Below are positions 42,107-50,750 of a stretch of DNA of 64,000 nt, piece after piece (position 1 is the stretch's first letter; each line of letters begins with the position of its first letter). Both the position numbers and the translations under genes were made by a program. A model generated the notes under the pieces. It was not told the origin of the DNA, made no database searches, and saw nothing but the letters and a program-made list of their open reading frames with translations. The stretch is taken from assembly GCF_026278345.1 (NCBI RefSeq), contig NZ_CP111085.1, positions 1,872,001 through 1,936,000 on the forward strand, in the 5' to 3' direction. Source of the stretch: Tellurirhabdus rosea. GTDB lineage: Bacteria > Bacteroidota > Bacteroidia > Cytophagales > Spirosomataceae.

Positions 42107-43288
42107 ATGAATATCGTTTTTCGACTCCTGAATTTGCTGACGCGGTTTCTGGGTTCCATTTTATGGTCATTGAATCTGCTCCTTTTTCTATACACCCTGC
42201 TGGTTTACTACCTCTGTTATTCGCTCCAGACCGAACACTGGGTGGCGGGAATTATGATGATGTCGCTGCCGGTGGCCTGGGCGCTTAACGTGCTCTGCAT
42301 CTTTTTCTGGCTGCTGGTCCGGCGGCCCTACCGCAGTCTGCTCTCGCTGGTCACGATGGTCGCCGGTTTGCCTTTCTGGCCCCGCACCTTTGCCTTTCAC
42401 CAGCCCGAAAACCCGCCGGCCGCCCAGCCGGTGCTGCGCGTGATGAGCTACAATGTATCGGGGTTCAACAAATACGACGTCAACATGACGCAGCACCCGG
42501 ACCAGGCCCGCCCGATGATCGAATGGATTGTGAACGATACCTCGGATGTGAAGTGCTTTCAGGAGTATTACAACCAGAGCGAGTCCGTGCTCTTCAGCGT
42601 CACGCGGAAGCTCGAACGGGCCGGTTACCGCTACTATTCGTTTCTGGAGCAGAAAAACACGCCCTACGGCGAAAAATTTGTCGGCTGCGCGCTTTTCTCC
42701 CGTCTCCCGATTCTGGACCGGGGAAGCCTCAGCTTCGATCCAAAGCACAACGGCTTCAACGGGTTTGTCTGGGCCGACGTAAAGACCCGGACCGACACCG
42801 TGCGGGTTTTCAGCGTCCACCTCGAATCGATGGGCATCCGGGTCAAGCGCATCACCGAGGCGGAGGGCGCCTCTACGGCCAAAAAGGAAGCGCGGGGCAT
42901 TATCCGGAGTCTGCGGGAAGGATTTACGCTGCGCCGGGATCAGGTGCGGATTCTGGAGGAACACATCGGCCGGAGCCCGCATCCGGTCATTGTCTGCGGC
43001 GATTTCAACGATACGCCCTACAGCGTGGTGTACGGCCGGCTGCGGCGGCAGCTCAGCAATGCCTTCGAATCGGCGGGCTGGGGCGTTGATTTTTCGTACC
43101 ACAAGCCGCCCGGCTTTATTCGTATCGACAACCAGTTCTACGATTCCCGGAGTCTGAACGCCCTTTCGTTTGCCACGCTGAAAGAATATAACTTCTCCGA
43201 CCACTACCCCATCATCGGTGCCTATGCGGTGAAGAACGAAGGCGATTCCGGGAGCCGCCAGACCGGGTCATTGTCGAGCCGCCCGTAA
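42107..43288 (+). CDS. Membrane-anchored endonuclease/exonuclease/phosphatase family protein
   Basis: 393 residues. Three hydrophobic segments cover about residues 16-38, 46-67 and 73-90. A complete EEP domain follows: MSYNVSGFNKYDVN, FQEYYNQ, KKEARGIIRSL, VICGDFNDTPYSVVY and a terminal NFSDHYPIIGAY. The catalytic Asn, Glu, Asp and His are in place. The active domain probably faces the periplasm. Substrates of this family include nucleic acids and phospholipids, so activity is not predicted. It is divergent from rimP. Confidence 0.88.
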   Translation: MNIVFRLLNLLTRFLGSILWSLNLLLFLYTLLVYYLCYSLQTEHWVAGIMMMSLPVAWALNVLCIFFWLLVRRPYRSLLSLVTMVAGLPFWPRTFAFHQPENPPAAQPVLRVMSYNVSGFNKYDVNMTQHPDQARPMIEWIVNDTSDVKCFQEYYNQSESVLFSVTRKLERAGYRYYSFLEQKNTPYGEKFVGCALFSRLPILDRGSLSFDPKHNGFNGFVWADVKTRTDTVRVFSVHLESMGIRVKRITEAEGASTAKKEARGIIRSLREGFTLRRDQVRILEEHIGRSPHPVIVCGDFNDTPYSVVYGRLRRQLSNAFESAGWGVDFSYHKPPGFIRIDNQFYDSRSLNALSFATLKEYNFSDHYPIIGAYAVKNEGDSGSRQTGSLSSRP

Positions 43289-43294
43289 AACAAA

Positions 43295-43324
43295 AACTCC
43301 GGCCGGTTTACACCCGCCGGAGTT
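43295..43324. terminator. Bidirectional terminator between EEP and SusD genes
   Basis: AACTCCGGC / GCCGGAGTT arms (43295-43303 and 43316-43324) with a 12-base loop and A- and T-rich flanks. It separates two convergent genes. Confidence 0.65.
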
Positions 43325-43347
43325 CGATTCCTAACCCTTTTTCAGAC

Positions 43348-44910
43348 TTAATTCGGATAGCCCGGATTCTGGGTTTTCAGATTCGGGTTGTTGAGCATTT
43401 CCGGACGGGGCAGGGGCAGCAGCAGGTGCTTGGCCTCCAGCGCCTTGTTGGTGCTCAGGTTGACGTGACCCACAAAGTTGTCAAACCCTTTGGTGGTTTC
43501 GTTGAACACTTTCCGCAGGCGAACCATGTCGAACCAGGTGATCTGCTCGTAGCAGAACTCGTACCAGCGCTCACGCCAAACGGCCTCACGGAAGCTGTTC
43601 TGCGTAAAGGTGCCGAGGGCAGGGGTCGTCAGTTGTGCCCGGTCGCGAATGCGCTTCAGGGCCTGAACCGCTTCGGCCGTCGGGCCGCCGACTTCATTTT
43701 GCGCTTCGGCAAAAATCAGCAGCGTTTCGGCATAGCGGATCTGCGGCACGTTGAGGTTGTTGTTACGCGTTCCGGCAACACCCTGCGTTCCGTTTGAAGT
43801 CCGGTTGAAGTGCTTGAACACGTACGGACGGCCCAACTCAAACCGGGCTCCGGTTCCGTTGGTGAAGTAGGTCGTGTAGAAGTATCCATCCTGGTCCTTC
43901 GCCCGGAGGTCGCCGGGTTCGTACGAGTTATAGAACGACAGCGTCGGAATCGAGCTACCCGTACCCGTAGGGCCGTTGAAGTTGATGGGTTTAAAGTTTC
44001 CGTAGAAGTTATCCATCGGGTTACCCGCTACCACGGCGTTGTACTGAAGCTGGAACAGGTGCTCCGTCCGGTTTTTCAGGCTTTCGCGGTGTACGTCCTC
44101 GTAGGTCGGGAAGAGGTTGATCGAAGCGGGGTTGGCGTTGGCGTAGGTGATTACCTCCAGTGCCTTGTCGGCTGCCAGCTTGTAGTGCGAGGCACCTTTG
44201 CTCAGGGGGAAGCCCGCCATGGTCAGGTACACCTTGGCCAGCTGGGTTTTCACCGCCGCCAGGTTTACGCGTCCGCTTGCATCCATCCACGGCAGACCGG
44301 CCGCTTCTGCCGCTTTCAGGTCTTCCACGATCAGGTTGTACACCTGTTCCTGCGGCGTGCGCGGGGGCAGGAAGTCCTCCGACGTAGCCGTTTGGGGCTT
44401 CGTGATCAGAGGAATATCGCCCCACAAACGTACCGCTGTGAAGTAAGCCCATGCCCGCAGGAAGCGAGCTTCACCCAGAATTTTGGTTTTCTGCGCTTCG
44501 GGCATCGGCGTGATTGCCGGCACGCGGTCGAGTACGAGGTTGGCGTTGGCAATAACCCGATACAGGCCGTTCCAGTAGTTCACAATATGCGCCGTATTGC
44601 CATCGTGCGAGAGGCTATACAGGTTATTGAGGTCCGAGTTCTGCGCCGTTTCGGTGGTCGATGTTCCCGTCATGGCTTCGAGCAACTGCCAGTTCGACGA
44701 GAAGATACCGGCCCCACCGCCGAAGAAACGGGTGTCGGCGTAAACGGCGGCCAGTCCTGCTTCGGCATGGTCAGGAATGGTAAAGAAATCGTTAGGCTGC
44801 AGGTTCGAGGGCGGCTGTTCGTCCAGGAAGTCCGAACAACCAACGGGACCGAGCAGAACGGTTCCGCACAGCAACGCCTTGGTTATAGTTTTTGCAATGT
44901 TGGATCGCAT
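43348..44910 (-). CDS. SusD/RagB family nutrient-binding outer-membrane lipoprotein (pair 2)
   Basis: 520 residues. A lipoprotein signal (GTVLLGPVGCSDFLDEQPPSNL) and the full SusD fold are present: TILGEARFLRAWAYFTAVRLWGDIPL-type N-terminal segment, RYAETLLIFAEAQNEVGG, and WRERWYEFCYEQITWFDMVRLRK near the end. It starts 25 bases after the SusC stop. With its SusC it binds and imports an unknown glycan or peptide. Confidence 0.95.
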   Translation of the reverse strand: MRSNIAKTITKALLCGTVLLGPVGCSDFLDEQPPSNLQPNDFFTIPDHAEAGLAAVYADTRFFGGGAGIFSSNWQLLEAMTGTSTTETAQNSDLNNLYSLSHDGNTAHIVNYWNGLYRVIANANLVLDRVPAITPMPEAQKTKILGEARFLRAWAYFTAVRLWGDIPLITKPQTATSEDFLPPRTPQEQVYNLIVEDLKAAEAAGLPWMDASGRVNLAAVKTQLAKVYLTMAGFPLSKGASHYKLAADKALEVITYANANPASINLFPTYEDVHRESLKNRTEHLFQLQYNAVVAGNPMDNFYGNFKPINFNGPTGTGSSIPTLSFYNSYEPGDLRAKDQDGYFYTTYFTNGTGARFELGRPYVFKHFNRTSNGTQGVAGTRNNNLNVPQIRYAETLLIFAEAQNEVGGPTAEAVQALKRIRDRAQLTTPALGTFTQNSFREAVWRERWYEFCYEQITWFDMVRLRKVFNETTKGFDNFVGHVNLSTNKALEAKHLLLPLPRPEMLNNPNLKTQNPGYPN

Positions 44911-44935
44911 AATAGCTTCAAGATTTTAATAAGAT

Positions 44936-47900
44936 TTAGAAACCAACCTGCAGGCCGAGCATGTAGGTTGTTGGCTTCGGATAATTGTGCCAGATCATAC
45001 CCTGCGAGAAGGCACTGTTACCACCACCCTGGTTGGTCGGCGTCACTTCAGGATCACCAACGATGGGATCATCAACCAACAGGAAGAAGTTCTGAACCGT
45101 ACCGTAGAAGCGCAGACGGTTTACTTTCAGGCGGCTCGCCAGCTGCGAGGGCAGCGTGTAACCCAACAGAATGTTGCGGCCCCGCAGGAAGGATCCGTCT
45201 TTGATCCACTGGGTATCTACGTTGGTTACGTAACCAGCACGCGTTTCCCGGATTTCGGCAATCATCGTATTCTGGTTCTGCGGTGTCCAGGCGTTCAGGA
45301 CCGAGGTGTAGCTGTTAGCCAGTGCCTGACGGTCTTCGCTGGGGTGCAGGTTCATCAGCATCACATCGTTGCCGTACATGAACTGAAGTTCGAGCGTGGC
45401 GTCGAAGTTGCCAAAACGCAGGTTGTTGGTCAGGGCACCCCAGCCTTTCGGGCTACCGTTACCGATAATGCTGCGGTCAGCGTCGTTGATTACCTTGTCA
45501 CCGTTCACGTCGAGGTACTTGATGTCGCCCGGCAGAATCGTCAGGTTGTTGCGGTAGCTGGTAAACTTGGCCGCTTCTTCGCGCTCGGCTTCGCTCCACA
45601 CACCCAGACGGGTCAGGCCCCAGAACGAACCAACCGGCTCGCCCACCCGGATGATGTTGGTCGGGTTGGTGAAGTTCGGACCACCTACGTTGAAGATGTC
45701 AGCCGGCGTTGCCAGGGTCAACACCTTGTTGCGGTTGAGCGACAGGTTGAACGACGTATTCCACGAGAAACCGTTGCGGTTGACGTTCACCGTGTTCACA
45801 CCAAACTCAAACCCTTTGTTTTCCATTGAACCGACGTTCCGGCGGATGGTAGCATAGCCGCTTGACTGCGGTACGGGCGCATCGAGGAGCATGTCGGTGG
45901 TCTTGCGGTAGTAGTAATCTGCTTCCAGATTAACACGGCCCTGGAACAGGCTAACTTCGAGACCGATGTCCGACTGAGCCGTTTTTTCCCAACGCAGGTC
46001 GGGGTTAGCCAGACGGTTGATACCCGTTCCGCTCACCCGCGTATCGTTGTAAACGGCTGCGTAGGTAGAGCTTAGCGTTGCCAGTGACTGGTAGGTCGGA
46101 ATTTCGGAGTTACCCGTCAGACCGTAGCTGGCCCGCAGTTTCAGGTTCGAGATGAGCGAGTTGGATTTCAGGAAATCCTCTTCGGATACCCGCCATGCCA
46201 AAGCCGCTGATGGGAAGAAGGCAAACTTGTGGTTATCCCCGAATCGTGACGATCCGTCAGCCCGGCCTGTTACCGTAACGAGGTACTTGTCTTTATAGCC
46301 ATAGTTGGCCCGACCGAAGTACGAGTTAAAGGCAAACCGCGATGCGTTTGAACCAACTTGTGGGTTAGTGGCACCCGCTCCCAGGTTGTTGAAGCCGAAG
46401 TAGTCTGTCGCAAAGTTGTTAACCTGAGCATTCATCGAGAAGAAATCATTCTCCTGCCATGAAACCCCTAACAAGCCCTGGATCGAGTGGTCGGTGCCAA
46501 TCTGACGGTTATAGGTCAACAGGTTTTCCAGCGACCAGAACGTTTCTTTCTGGTTGTACGTCCGGGCGTTACCGTTGCCACCAATGTTCAGCGTCCGCGT
46601 CTGCGATTCGTTGTTCTCCTGGGTTACGATGTTGGTACCCACGATGGTCTTGAACTCCAGACCTTTAGCCAGATTGATGTTGGCGTACAGGCTACCCAGC
46701 AGGGTCTGCGTGTTCAGGATATACCGGCGACCCATCAGACGGTGTACAGAACTCATCGTTCCTTCGGCGCTGGGGTAGTCGCGGTTGTTGGCGTACTGAC
46801 CGTTGGCGTACTTCACCGGCAGGAACGGGAAGTCTTCTACAATCTGCCGGGCTACGGCGTCATTGATGTCGACCAGGTTCTCCGACTGGGTGTTGTAGCT
46901 CAACGTACCACCGATTTTGAGCCATTTTTTCACCTGATCGTCAATGGTGAAACGACCCGAGTAACGCTTCAGGTACGACGTCTTGATCAGACCCTGATCG
47001 TCGCGATAACCCAGTGACAGCGAATACTGGGTGCGATCACTACCGCCGCTGAAGTTCAACTGGTGGTTCTGCGACAGTTTGTTCTGGGTCGATTCCTTAA
47101 ACCAGTCGGTATCGTGCAGCGGGTTCAGGTTAGCATCGAACACGCCGGGGAAGTTGGCACTGAAGGTTTTCCGGCGGGCAATGGGGTCAAGGTAGGTGTA
47201 CTGACCAGCCGCCCAGCCTTTGGGGTCATACTTGGCGATGTTTTTGTACGCCAGTTCTTCCGTAGCCAGATATTCGCGGGCGTTGAGCACCCGCGGACGG
47301 TTGGGGCCGATGGTGTTTACGCTGAAGTCGGCATTGTACGTTACCGTACCCTCGCCGGCCTTACCTTTTTTGGTCGTTACGAGAATAACCCCGTTGGCAC
47401 CCCGTGCTCCGTAAATAGCCGTTGACGATGCATCTTTCAAAACCTCAATGGACACGATGTCGTTGGGGTTGATGTAGTCAATCGCCGAGCTGAACTGGTT
47501 TTGGTTACCCTGCGGCAAGAGTACCCCATCCACTACGTAAAGCGGGTTGTTGGACGAGTTGATGGAGCTGAAACCCCGGATACGCACCGTGGTACGGCCA
47601 CCCGGACGACCCGAGTTGGTATTGACCTGTACCCCCGGCATGCGGCCCGCCAGTGCCTGGTTGAGCGACGGCGCCGGGCGTTCCATGATCTGGTCCGCCT
47701 TCACGCTGGCTACCGAGCCGGTCAGGTCCGACTTGCGGGCGGTACCGTAACCGATCACGACCACTTCCGTCAACTGCTTATTGTCGGCTTCCATGGAAAT
47801 ATCAATGCTGCTCTGCGTGCCGACCGCCACTTCTTTGGTGAGGTAGCCGACAAACGAGAACACGAGCGTAGCGCCTTCATCGGGCACGTCAAGCCGGTAA

Positions 47901-48169
47901 CGACCGGTCGCGTCCGTAACCGAACCGCGGGTGGTCCCTTTGACCACGACACTGACGCCCGGCAGAGGTTCGTTCTTTTCATCCGCCACCCGACCGGTGA
48001 TAGTTCTGATGGCCGGCTGCGTTTCGCCCGTCAAAGCGGAGCGGAAAAGCGGGGGATCGATGGCAGAGAAAGCCTGTGTAGGTTGAATAAGACAGGCCAG
48101 TAAGATAGGCGTAAGCAACAGGCCCCGGACACGGCCAGGCCCGGCCGAAGGAGGTAGAGAATGTTTCAT
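44936..48169 (-). CDS. SusC/RagA family TonB-linked outer-membrane protein (pair 2)
   Basis: 1077 residues from the chosen ATG at 48167-48169; an ATG five codons upstream (48184) is possible. Signal region, carboxypeptidase-regulatory-like domain (GRVADEKNEPLPGVSVVVKG), the conserved TEVVVIGYGTARKSDLTGSV, the plug with PLYVVDGVLL, and the barrel with a C-terminal aromatic (YMLGLQVGF) are in order. No enzyme or anti-sigma gene flanks it, so it is an orphan SusC/D locus whose substrate cannot be inferred. Confidence 0.95.
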   Translation of the reverse strand: MKHSLPPSAGPGRVRGLLLTPILLACLIQPTQAFSAIDPPLFRSALTGETQPAIRTITGRVADEKNEPLPGVSVVVKGTTRGSVTDATGRYRLDVPDEGATLVFSFVGYLTKEVAVGTQSSIDISMEADNKQLTEVVVIGYGTARKSDLTGSVASVKADQIMERPAPSLNQALAGRMPGVQVNTNSGRPGGRTTVRIRGFSSINSSNNPLYVVDGVLLPQGNQNQFSSAIDYINPNDIVSIEVLKDASSTAIYGARGANGVILVTTKKGKAGEGTVTYNADFSVNTIGPNRPRVLNAREYLATEELAYKNIAKYDPKGWAAGQYTYLDPIARRKTFSANFPGVFDANLNPLHDTDWFKESTQNKLSQNHQLNFSGGSDRTQYSLSLGYRDDQGLIKTSYLKRYSGRFTIDDQVKKWLKIGGTLSYNTQSENLVDINDAVARQIVEDFPFLPVKYANGQYANNRDYPSAEGTMSSVHRLMGRRYILNTQTLLGSLYANINLAKGLEFKTIVGTNIVTQENNESQTRTLNIGGNGNARTYNQKETFWSLENLLTYNRQIGTDHSIQGLLGVSWQENDFFSMNAQVNNFATDYFGFNNLGAGATNPQVGSNASRFAFNSYFGRANYGYKDKYLVTVTGRADGSSRFGDNHKFAFFPSAALAWRVSEEDFLKSNSLISNLKLRASYGLTGNSEIPTYQSLATLSSTYAAVYNDTRVSGTGINRLANPDLRWEKTAQSDIGLEVSLFQGRVNLEADYYYRKTTDMLLDAPVPQSSGYATIRRNVGSMENKGFEFGVNTVNVNRNGFSWNTSFNLSLNRNKVLTLATPADIFNVGGPNFTNPTNIIRVGEPVGSFWGLTRLGVWSEAEREEAAKFTSYRNNLTILPGDIKYLDVNGDKVINDADRSIIGNGSPKGWGALTNNLRFGNFDATLELQFMYGNDVMLMNLHPSEDRQALANSYTSVLNAWTPQNQNTMIAEIRETRAGYVTNVDTQWIKDGSFLRGRNILLGYTLPSQLASRLKVNRLRFYGTVQNFFLLVDDPIVGDPEVTPTNQGGGNSAFSQGMIWHNYPKPTTYMLGLQVGF

Positions 48170-48184
48170 AAAAACAGCCACCAT

Positions 48185-48638
48185 CGCGGCTAGTCTAGGT
48201 AGATTGAGGATCTAATCGGCAGCAAGCCTATCCGAGAAAATTAACTATTGGTGGATTCTACTGTATTATTTTACCAAAAAGGCCGGAATCGGGCCGAAAC
48301 CGTCGTTCAGTTGCAAAATCTTAATAAGTATAAATACTTATATAAATCATTGAAATTTAATTCTTATAAATCATTAATAATCAGATAACTATAGTTGTTT
48401 AATTGAGAGAATGTAAAGCTGAGTCTTAGTTACTTATACACTTTTGCAATTTTTTTAAAAAATTTTCCTGGGGTAAACCCTAGCAAAGCATTTCCGCTCA
48501 TCGTTGGCGCTCCTTTTCGGTCCGCTTTGCCCTGGCGGCCGGGGCACCGTCAACCGATCAGTAAAGCGTTTTCAGCGGCCGACAGGTGTATACAAAAAAA
48601 TAGTAGTTTTGGCCAAACCACCTTATCCATCAGAAACG
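48185..48638. other. AT-rich intergenic region between SusC pair 2 and the speD-like gene
   Basis: About 450 bases, strongly AT-rich at 48240-48480 (runs such as TTTTTTTAAAAAATTTT near 48450), with divergent genes on both sides. It must hold both promoters. The only clear box found is TAGTTTTG at 48604-48611. A reading frame extending upstream from the speD-like start into this region is not protein-like. Confidence 0.5.
48604..48611 (+). promoter_or_regulatory. Putative -7 box TAGTTTTG
   Basis: Exact TAnnTTTG match 28 bases upstream of the speD-like ATG at 48639. The -33 partner is not clear. Confidence 0.5.
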
Positions 48639-48992
48639 ATGAACGGTTATAAACCGGGGACCCACCTGCTCTCATCCTTTAGTGCCTCAGGCCAAAAATT
48701 AAACGATCTGGAAGGCTGCCGCGCCCATTTCGACCGCCTGATTCCGGCCCAGCAGCTCCAGAAAGTAGGCGAGGTCTACCACGCCTTTCCCAACGGCGGC
48801 TTTACGGCCGTCATCGCCCTTTCCGAATCGCATATTTCCATCCATACCTGGCCGGAGTTCGGCATGGCTACGTTTGACATTTTTCTGTCCAATTTCAAAC
48901 GCGACAACGCCGAACGGACGCGGGTCATTTTTGAGGAAACCATCCAGTTTTTCGAGGCTAAAGTGAAGAACCGCGCCTCCATTTCGCGCTAA
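48639..48992 (+). CDS. speD: SpeD-family pyruvoyl decarboxylase (S-adenosylmethionine decarboxylase homologue)
   Basis: 117 residues from ATG 48639. The self-cleavage site is clear: SESHISIHTWPE, with cleavage expected between E63 and S64, which becomes the pyruvoyl group; H69 follows. In the classical enzyme a Cys follows about 20 residues later in a D-[VIL]-[FY]-T-C-G motif. Here the equivalent segment reads DIFLSN (80-85), with no Cys in the protein apart from C27. Some SpeD homologues lacking AdoMetDC activity decarboxylate ornithine or arginine instead. The protein could therefore supply dcAdoMet or a diamine to the spermidine-synthase-like neighbour. It is followed three bases later by the DUF4178 gene. 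Confidence 0.85.
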   Translation: MNGYKPGTHLLSSFSASGQKLNDLEGCRAHFDRLIPAQQLQKVGEVYHAFPNGGFTAVIALSESHISIHTWPEFGMATFDIFLSNFKRDNAERTRVIFEETIQFFEAKVKNRASISR

Positions 48993-48995
48993 TTC

Positions 48996-50282
48996 ATGCC
49001 CGGAAGTCCGTCGTCTGTCCAGGCCCCGGCGCAGCTGGACTGCCCGAAATGTCACGCCTCCGTGCCGTATTACGACGTAACGGGCAGTTCGTTTTACGCC
49101 TGCCCGGCCTGCCATGCTTTTTTTGAATACGAAAACGAAGGCCCGCCAAACCCCATCCTGACCTTTTCGGCTCCGGCCACGCCCCTGCTGCTGCCCATCG
49201 GCACGACCGGCACGCTGGAGGGGCAGCCGGTTCGGGTAGTCGGGCACATCCGCCGGAAAGAAGCGCAGTACAGCGAGGAATGGAGCGAGTACATGCTGCT
49301 GCTCAGCCCCGGTGTTTACTGGCAGCTGGCCGAGTTTGAAGGCCACTGGACCCTGATTACACCCGCCGAAACGACCTTCAGCGAGGTGCGCATCAACCCC
49401 AAAGTCGGGTACGTGGACGCCGACGACCGGCGCTACGAGCTTTACAACCGCTATACGCCCCAGACCCTGCACGCCGTGGGCGAATTCGACTGGAACATTC
49501 TGCTGGACGACAAAATGAGGGTTTCGGAGTACATCGCGCCGCCGCACGGGCTGGTCCGCGAAAAAGTCCGGCAGGAAGAGACCTGGTATCGCTCCGTGCA
49601 CAAAAGCCGCCGCGACATCGAGCAGGCTTTCGGCATTGCGGACCTGCCCGCCCGGTACGGCGTTGGCGCGCTGCAACCTTCGGGCCAGGATGAGGTCTGG
49701 AAGCCCCTGCAGCTTTTTACGATGGTGATGGCGGGGCTGCTTCTGGTCGGGCAGGTTATTCTGATTGGACTCAAACCCGAACGAACGCTCGTCCGTTCAT
49801 CCCTCGTTGTCGGCCTGGATTCGGCGTCTTTCCGGTTTCAGCCGTTTGTAACGGGTTCCTTTGCGGTCGACGGCCCGGCAGCTATCGAGATCGGGCTGGA
49901 AGCCCTGCTGGACAACAATTGGGTCGAACTGCCCCTGTCGCTCATCAACGAACAAACCGGCAAATCCTACAACCTGACGAAGGTTCTGGAATATTATTCG
50001 GGCTACGAAGACGGCGAAAGCTGGTCGGAAGGCAGCCGGCAGGACGAGGCTGTTCTGTCGCGCATTCCGTCGGGACGTTACCACCTGAATCTGTACCCGA
50101 CCACCGACCCTGGCAAAACCGTGAAACTGGAGGTAAAGGTGGTGCAGAATCCGTCGCTGCTGTCCAATTTTCTTCTGTTTGCCCTGCTGCTGCTGATTTA
50201 CCCCGTGTATCAGTTTTTTCATACCAAACACATCGAACAGAAACGGTGGGCCAACAGTGATTACGGCCCCGAAAACCAGTAA
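48996..50282 (+). CDS. DUF4178 domain membrane protein with N-terminal zinc ribbon
   Basis: 428 residues. Four cysteines (C16, C19, C36, C39 in CPKC…CPAC) form a zinc-ribbon-like start. A beta-rich DUF4178 region lies at about 60-215 (GTTGTLEGQPVRVVGHIRR, EWSEYMLLLSPGVYWQLAEFEGHWTL). Membrane segments follow near 237-257 and 390-410, with an extracytoplasmic beta domain between them. DUF4178 is repeatedly found next to SpeD, spermidine-synthase-like and DUF350 genes. The biochemical role is not established. It begins 3 bases after speD, so the two are co-transcribed. Confidence 0.8.
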   Translation: MPGSPSSVQAPAQLDCPKCHASVPYYDVTGSSFYACPACHAFFEYENEGPPNPILTFSAPATPLLLPIGTTGTLEGQPVRVVGHIRRKEAQYSEEWSEYMLLLSPGVYWQLAEFEGHWTLITPAETTFSEVRINPKVGYVDADDRRYELYNRYTPQTLHAVGEFDWNILLDDKMRVSEYIAPPHGLVREKVRQEETWYRSVHKSRRDIEQAFGIADLPARYGVGALQPSGQDEVWKPLQLFTMVMAGLLLVGQVILIGLKPERTLVRSSLVVGLDSASFRFQPFVTGSFAVDGPAAIEIGLEALLDNNWVELPLSLINEQTGKSYNLTKVLEYYSGYEDGESWSEGSRQDEAVLSRIPSGRYHLNLYPTTDPGKTVKLEVKVVQNPSLLSNFLLFALLLLIYPVYQFFHTKHIEQKRWANSDYGPENQ

Positions 50283-50285
50283 CCG

Positions 50286-50474
50286 ATGCTCAGACCGTTC
50301 CGCACGATTCGCTTTTACATCGCTTTCATCCTCCTGCTTTTTGTGGGCTTTCTCTGGGCGGGGCTGAACGGCGTCCGGCTGATAGGCAACGACGAAGAGC
50401 GCACGGAAAACGTCAACGGACAGGGCGGCTCGCACCGTTCGGGTGGCCGTACGTCCCGGTTTTATCATAAATAA
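50286..50474 (+). CDS. Small single-span membrane protein
   Basis: 62 residues with one hydrophobic segment (about 8-26, IRFYIAFILLLFVGFLWAG) and a polar tail rich in Gly, Ser, Arg and Asn. It starts three bases after the DUF4178 stop and belongs to the cluster by position. I do not recognise a family. A GC-rich stem-loop (50483-50515) without a T-tract follows it. Confidence 0.6.
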   Translation: MLRPFRTIRFYIAFILLLFVGFLWAGLNGVRLIGNDEERTENVNGQGGSHRSGGRTSRFYHK

Positions 50475-50534
50475 TGTCCTCCGTCGCCGGGCCGTTCCGA
50501 AACCCGGCTGGCGACACTTAACCGTCAAACGAAC

Positions 50535-50750
50535 ATGGAATACCTCGAAGCCAAGTACCTGATTGCCTCCGTCGTTTACTCCCTGCTGGGGGTTGTTGTG
50601 CTGGTGGTCTGCTTTGTGATTATCGAAAAAATTGCGCCGGAAAATCTCTGGAAAGAGATCGTGGACAAGCAGAACGTGGCGCTGGCGATTCTGGCGGCGG
50701 GCTTCATGCTGTCGCTGGCACTGATTATCAGTTCCGCGATTCATGGTTAA
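50535..50750 (+). CDS. DUF350 family inner-membrane protein
   Basis: 71 residues with two hydrophobic segments (about 10-33 and 50-70) and the closing LALIISSAIHG, which matches the DUF350/YjfL signature. E. coli YjfL lies in an operon with a PspA-like protein and other membrane factors. A membrane-stress or lipid role is suspected for the family but not proven. Its end overlaps the next start by 8 bases, which indicates coupled translation. Confidence 0.8.
   Translation: MEYLEAKYLIASVVYSLLGVVVLVVCFVIIEKIAPENLWKEIVDKQNVALAILAAGFMLSLALIISSAIHG

Noticed and set aside
48504-48638. N-terminal extension of the speD-like frame (45 codons)
   Set aside because: It runs through the probable promoter and the leader; SpeD proteins begin near the GTHLL segment.
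50483-50515. GC-rich stem-loop as a terminator inside the polyamine-type cluster
   Set aside because: There is no T-tract after the stem and the downstream gene overlaps its follower, so transcription probably continues.
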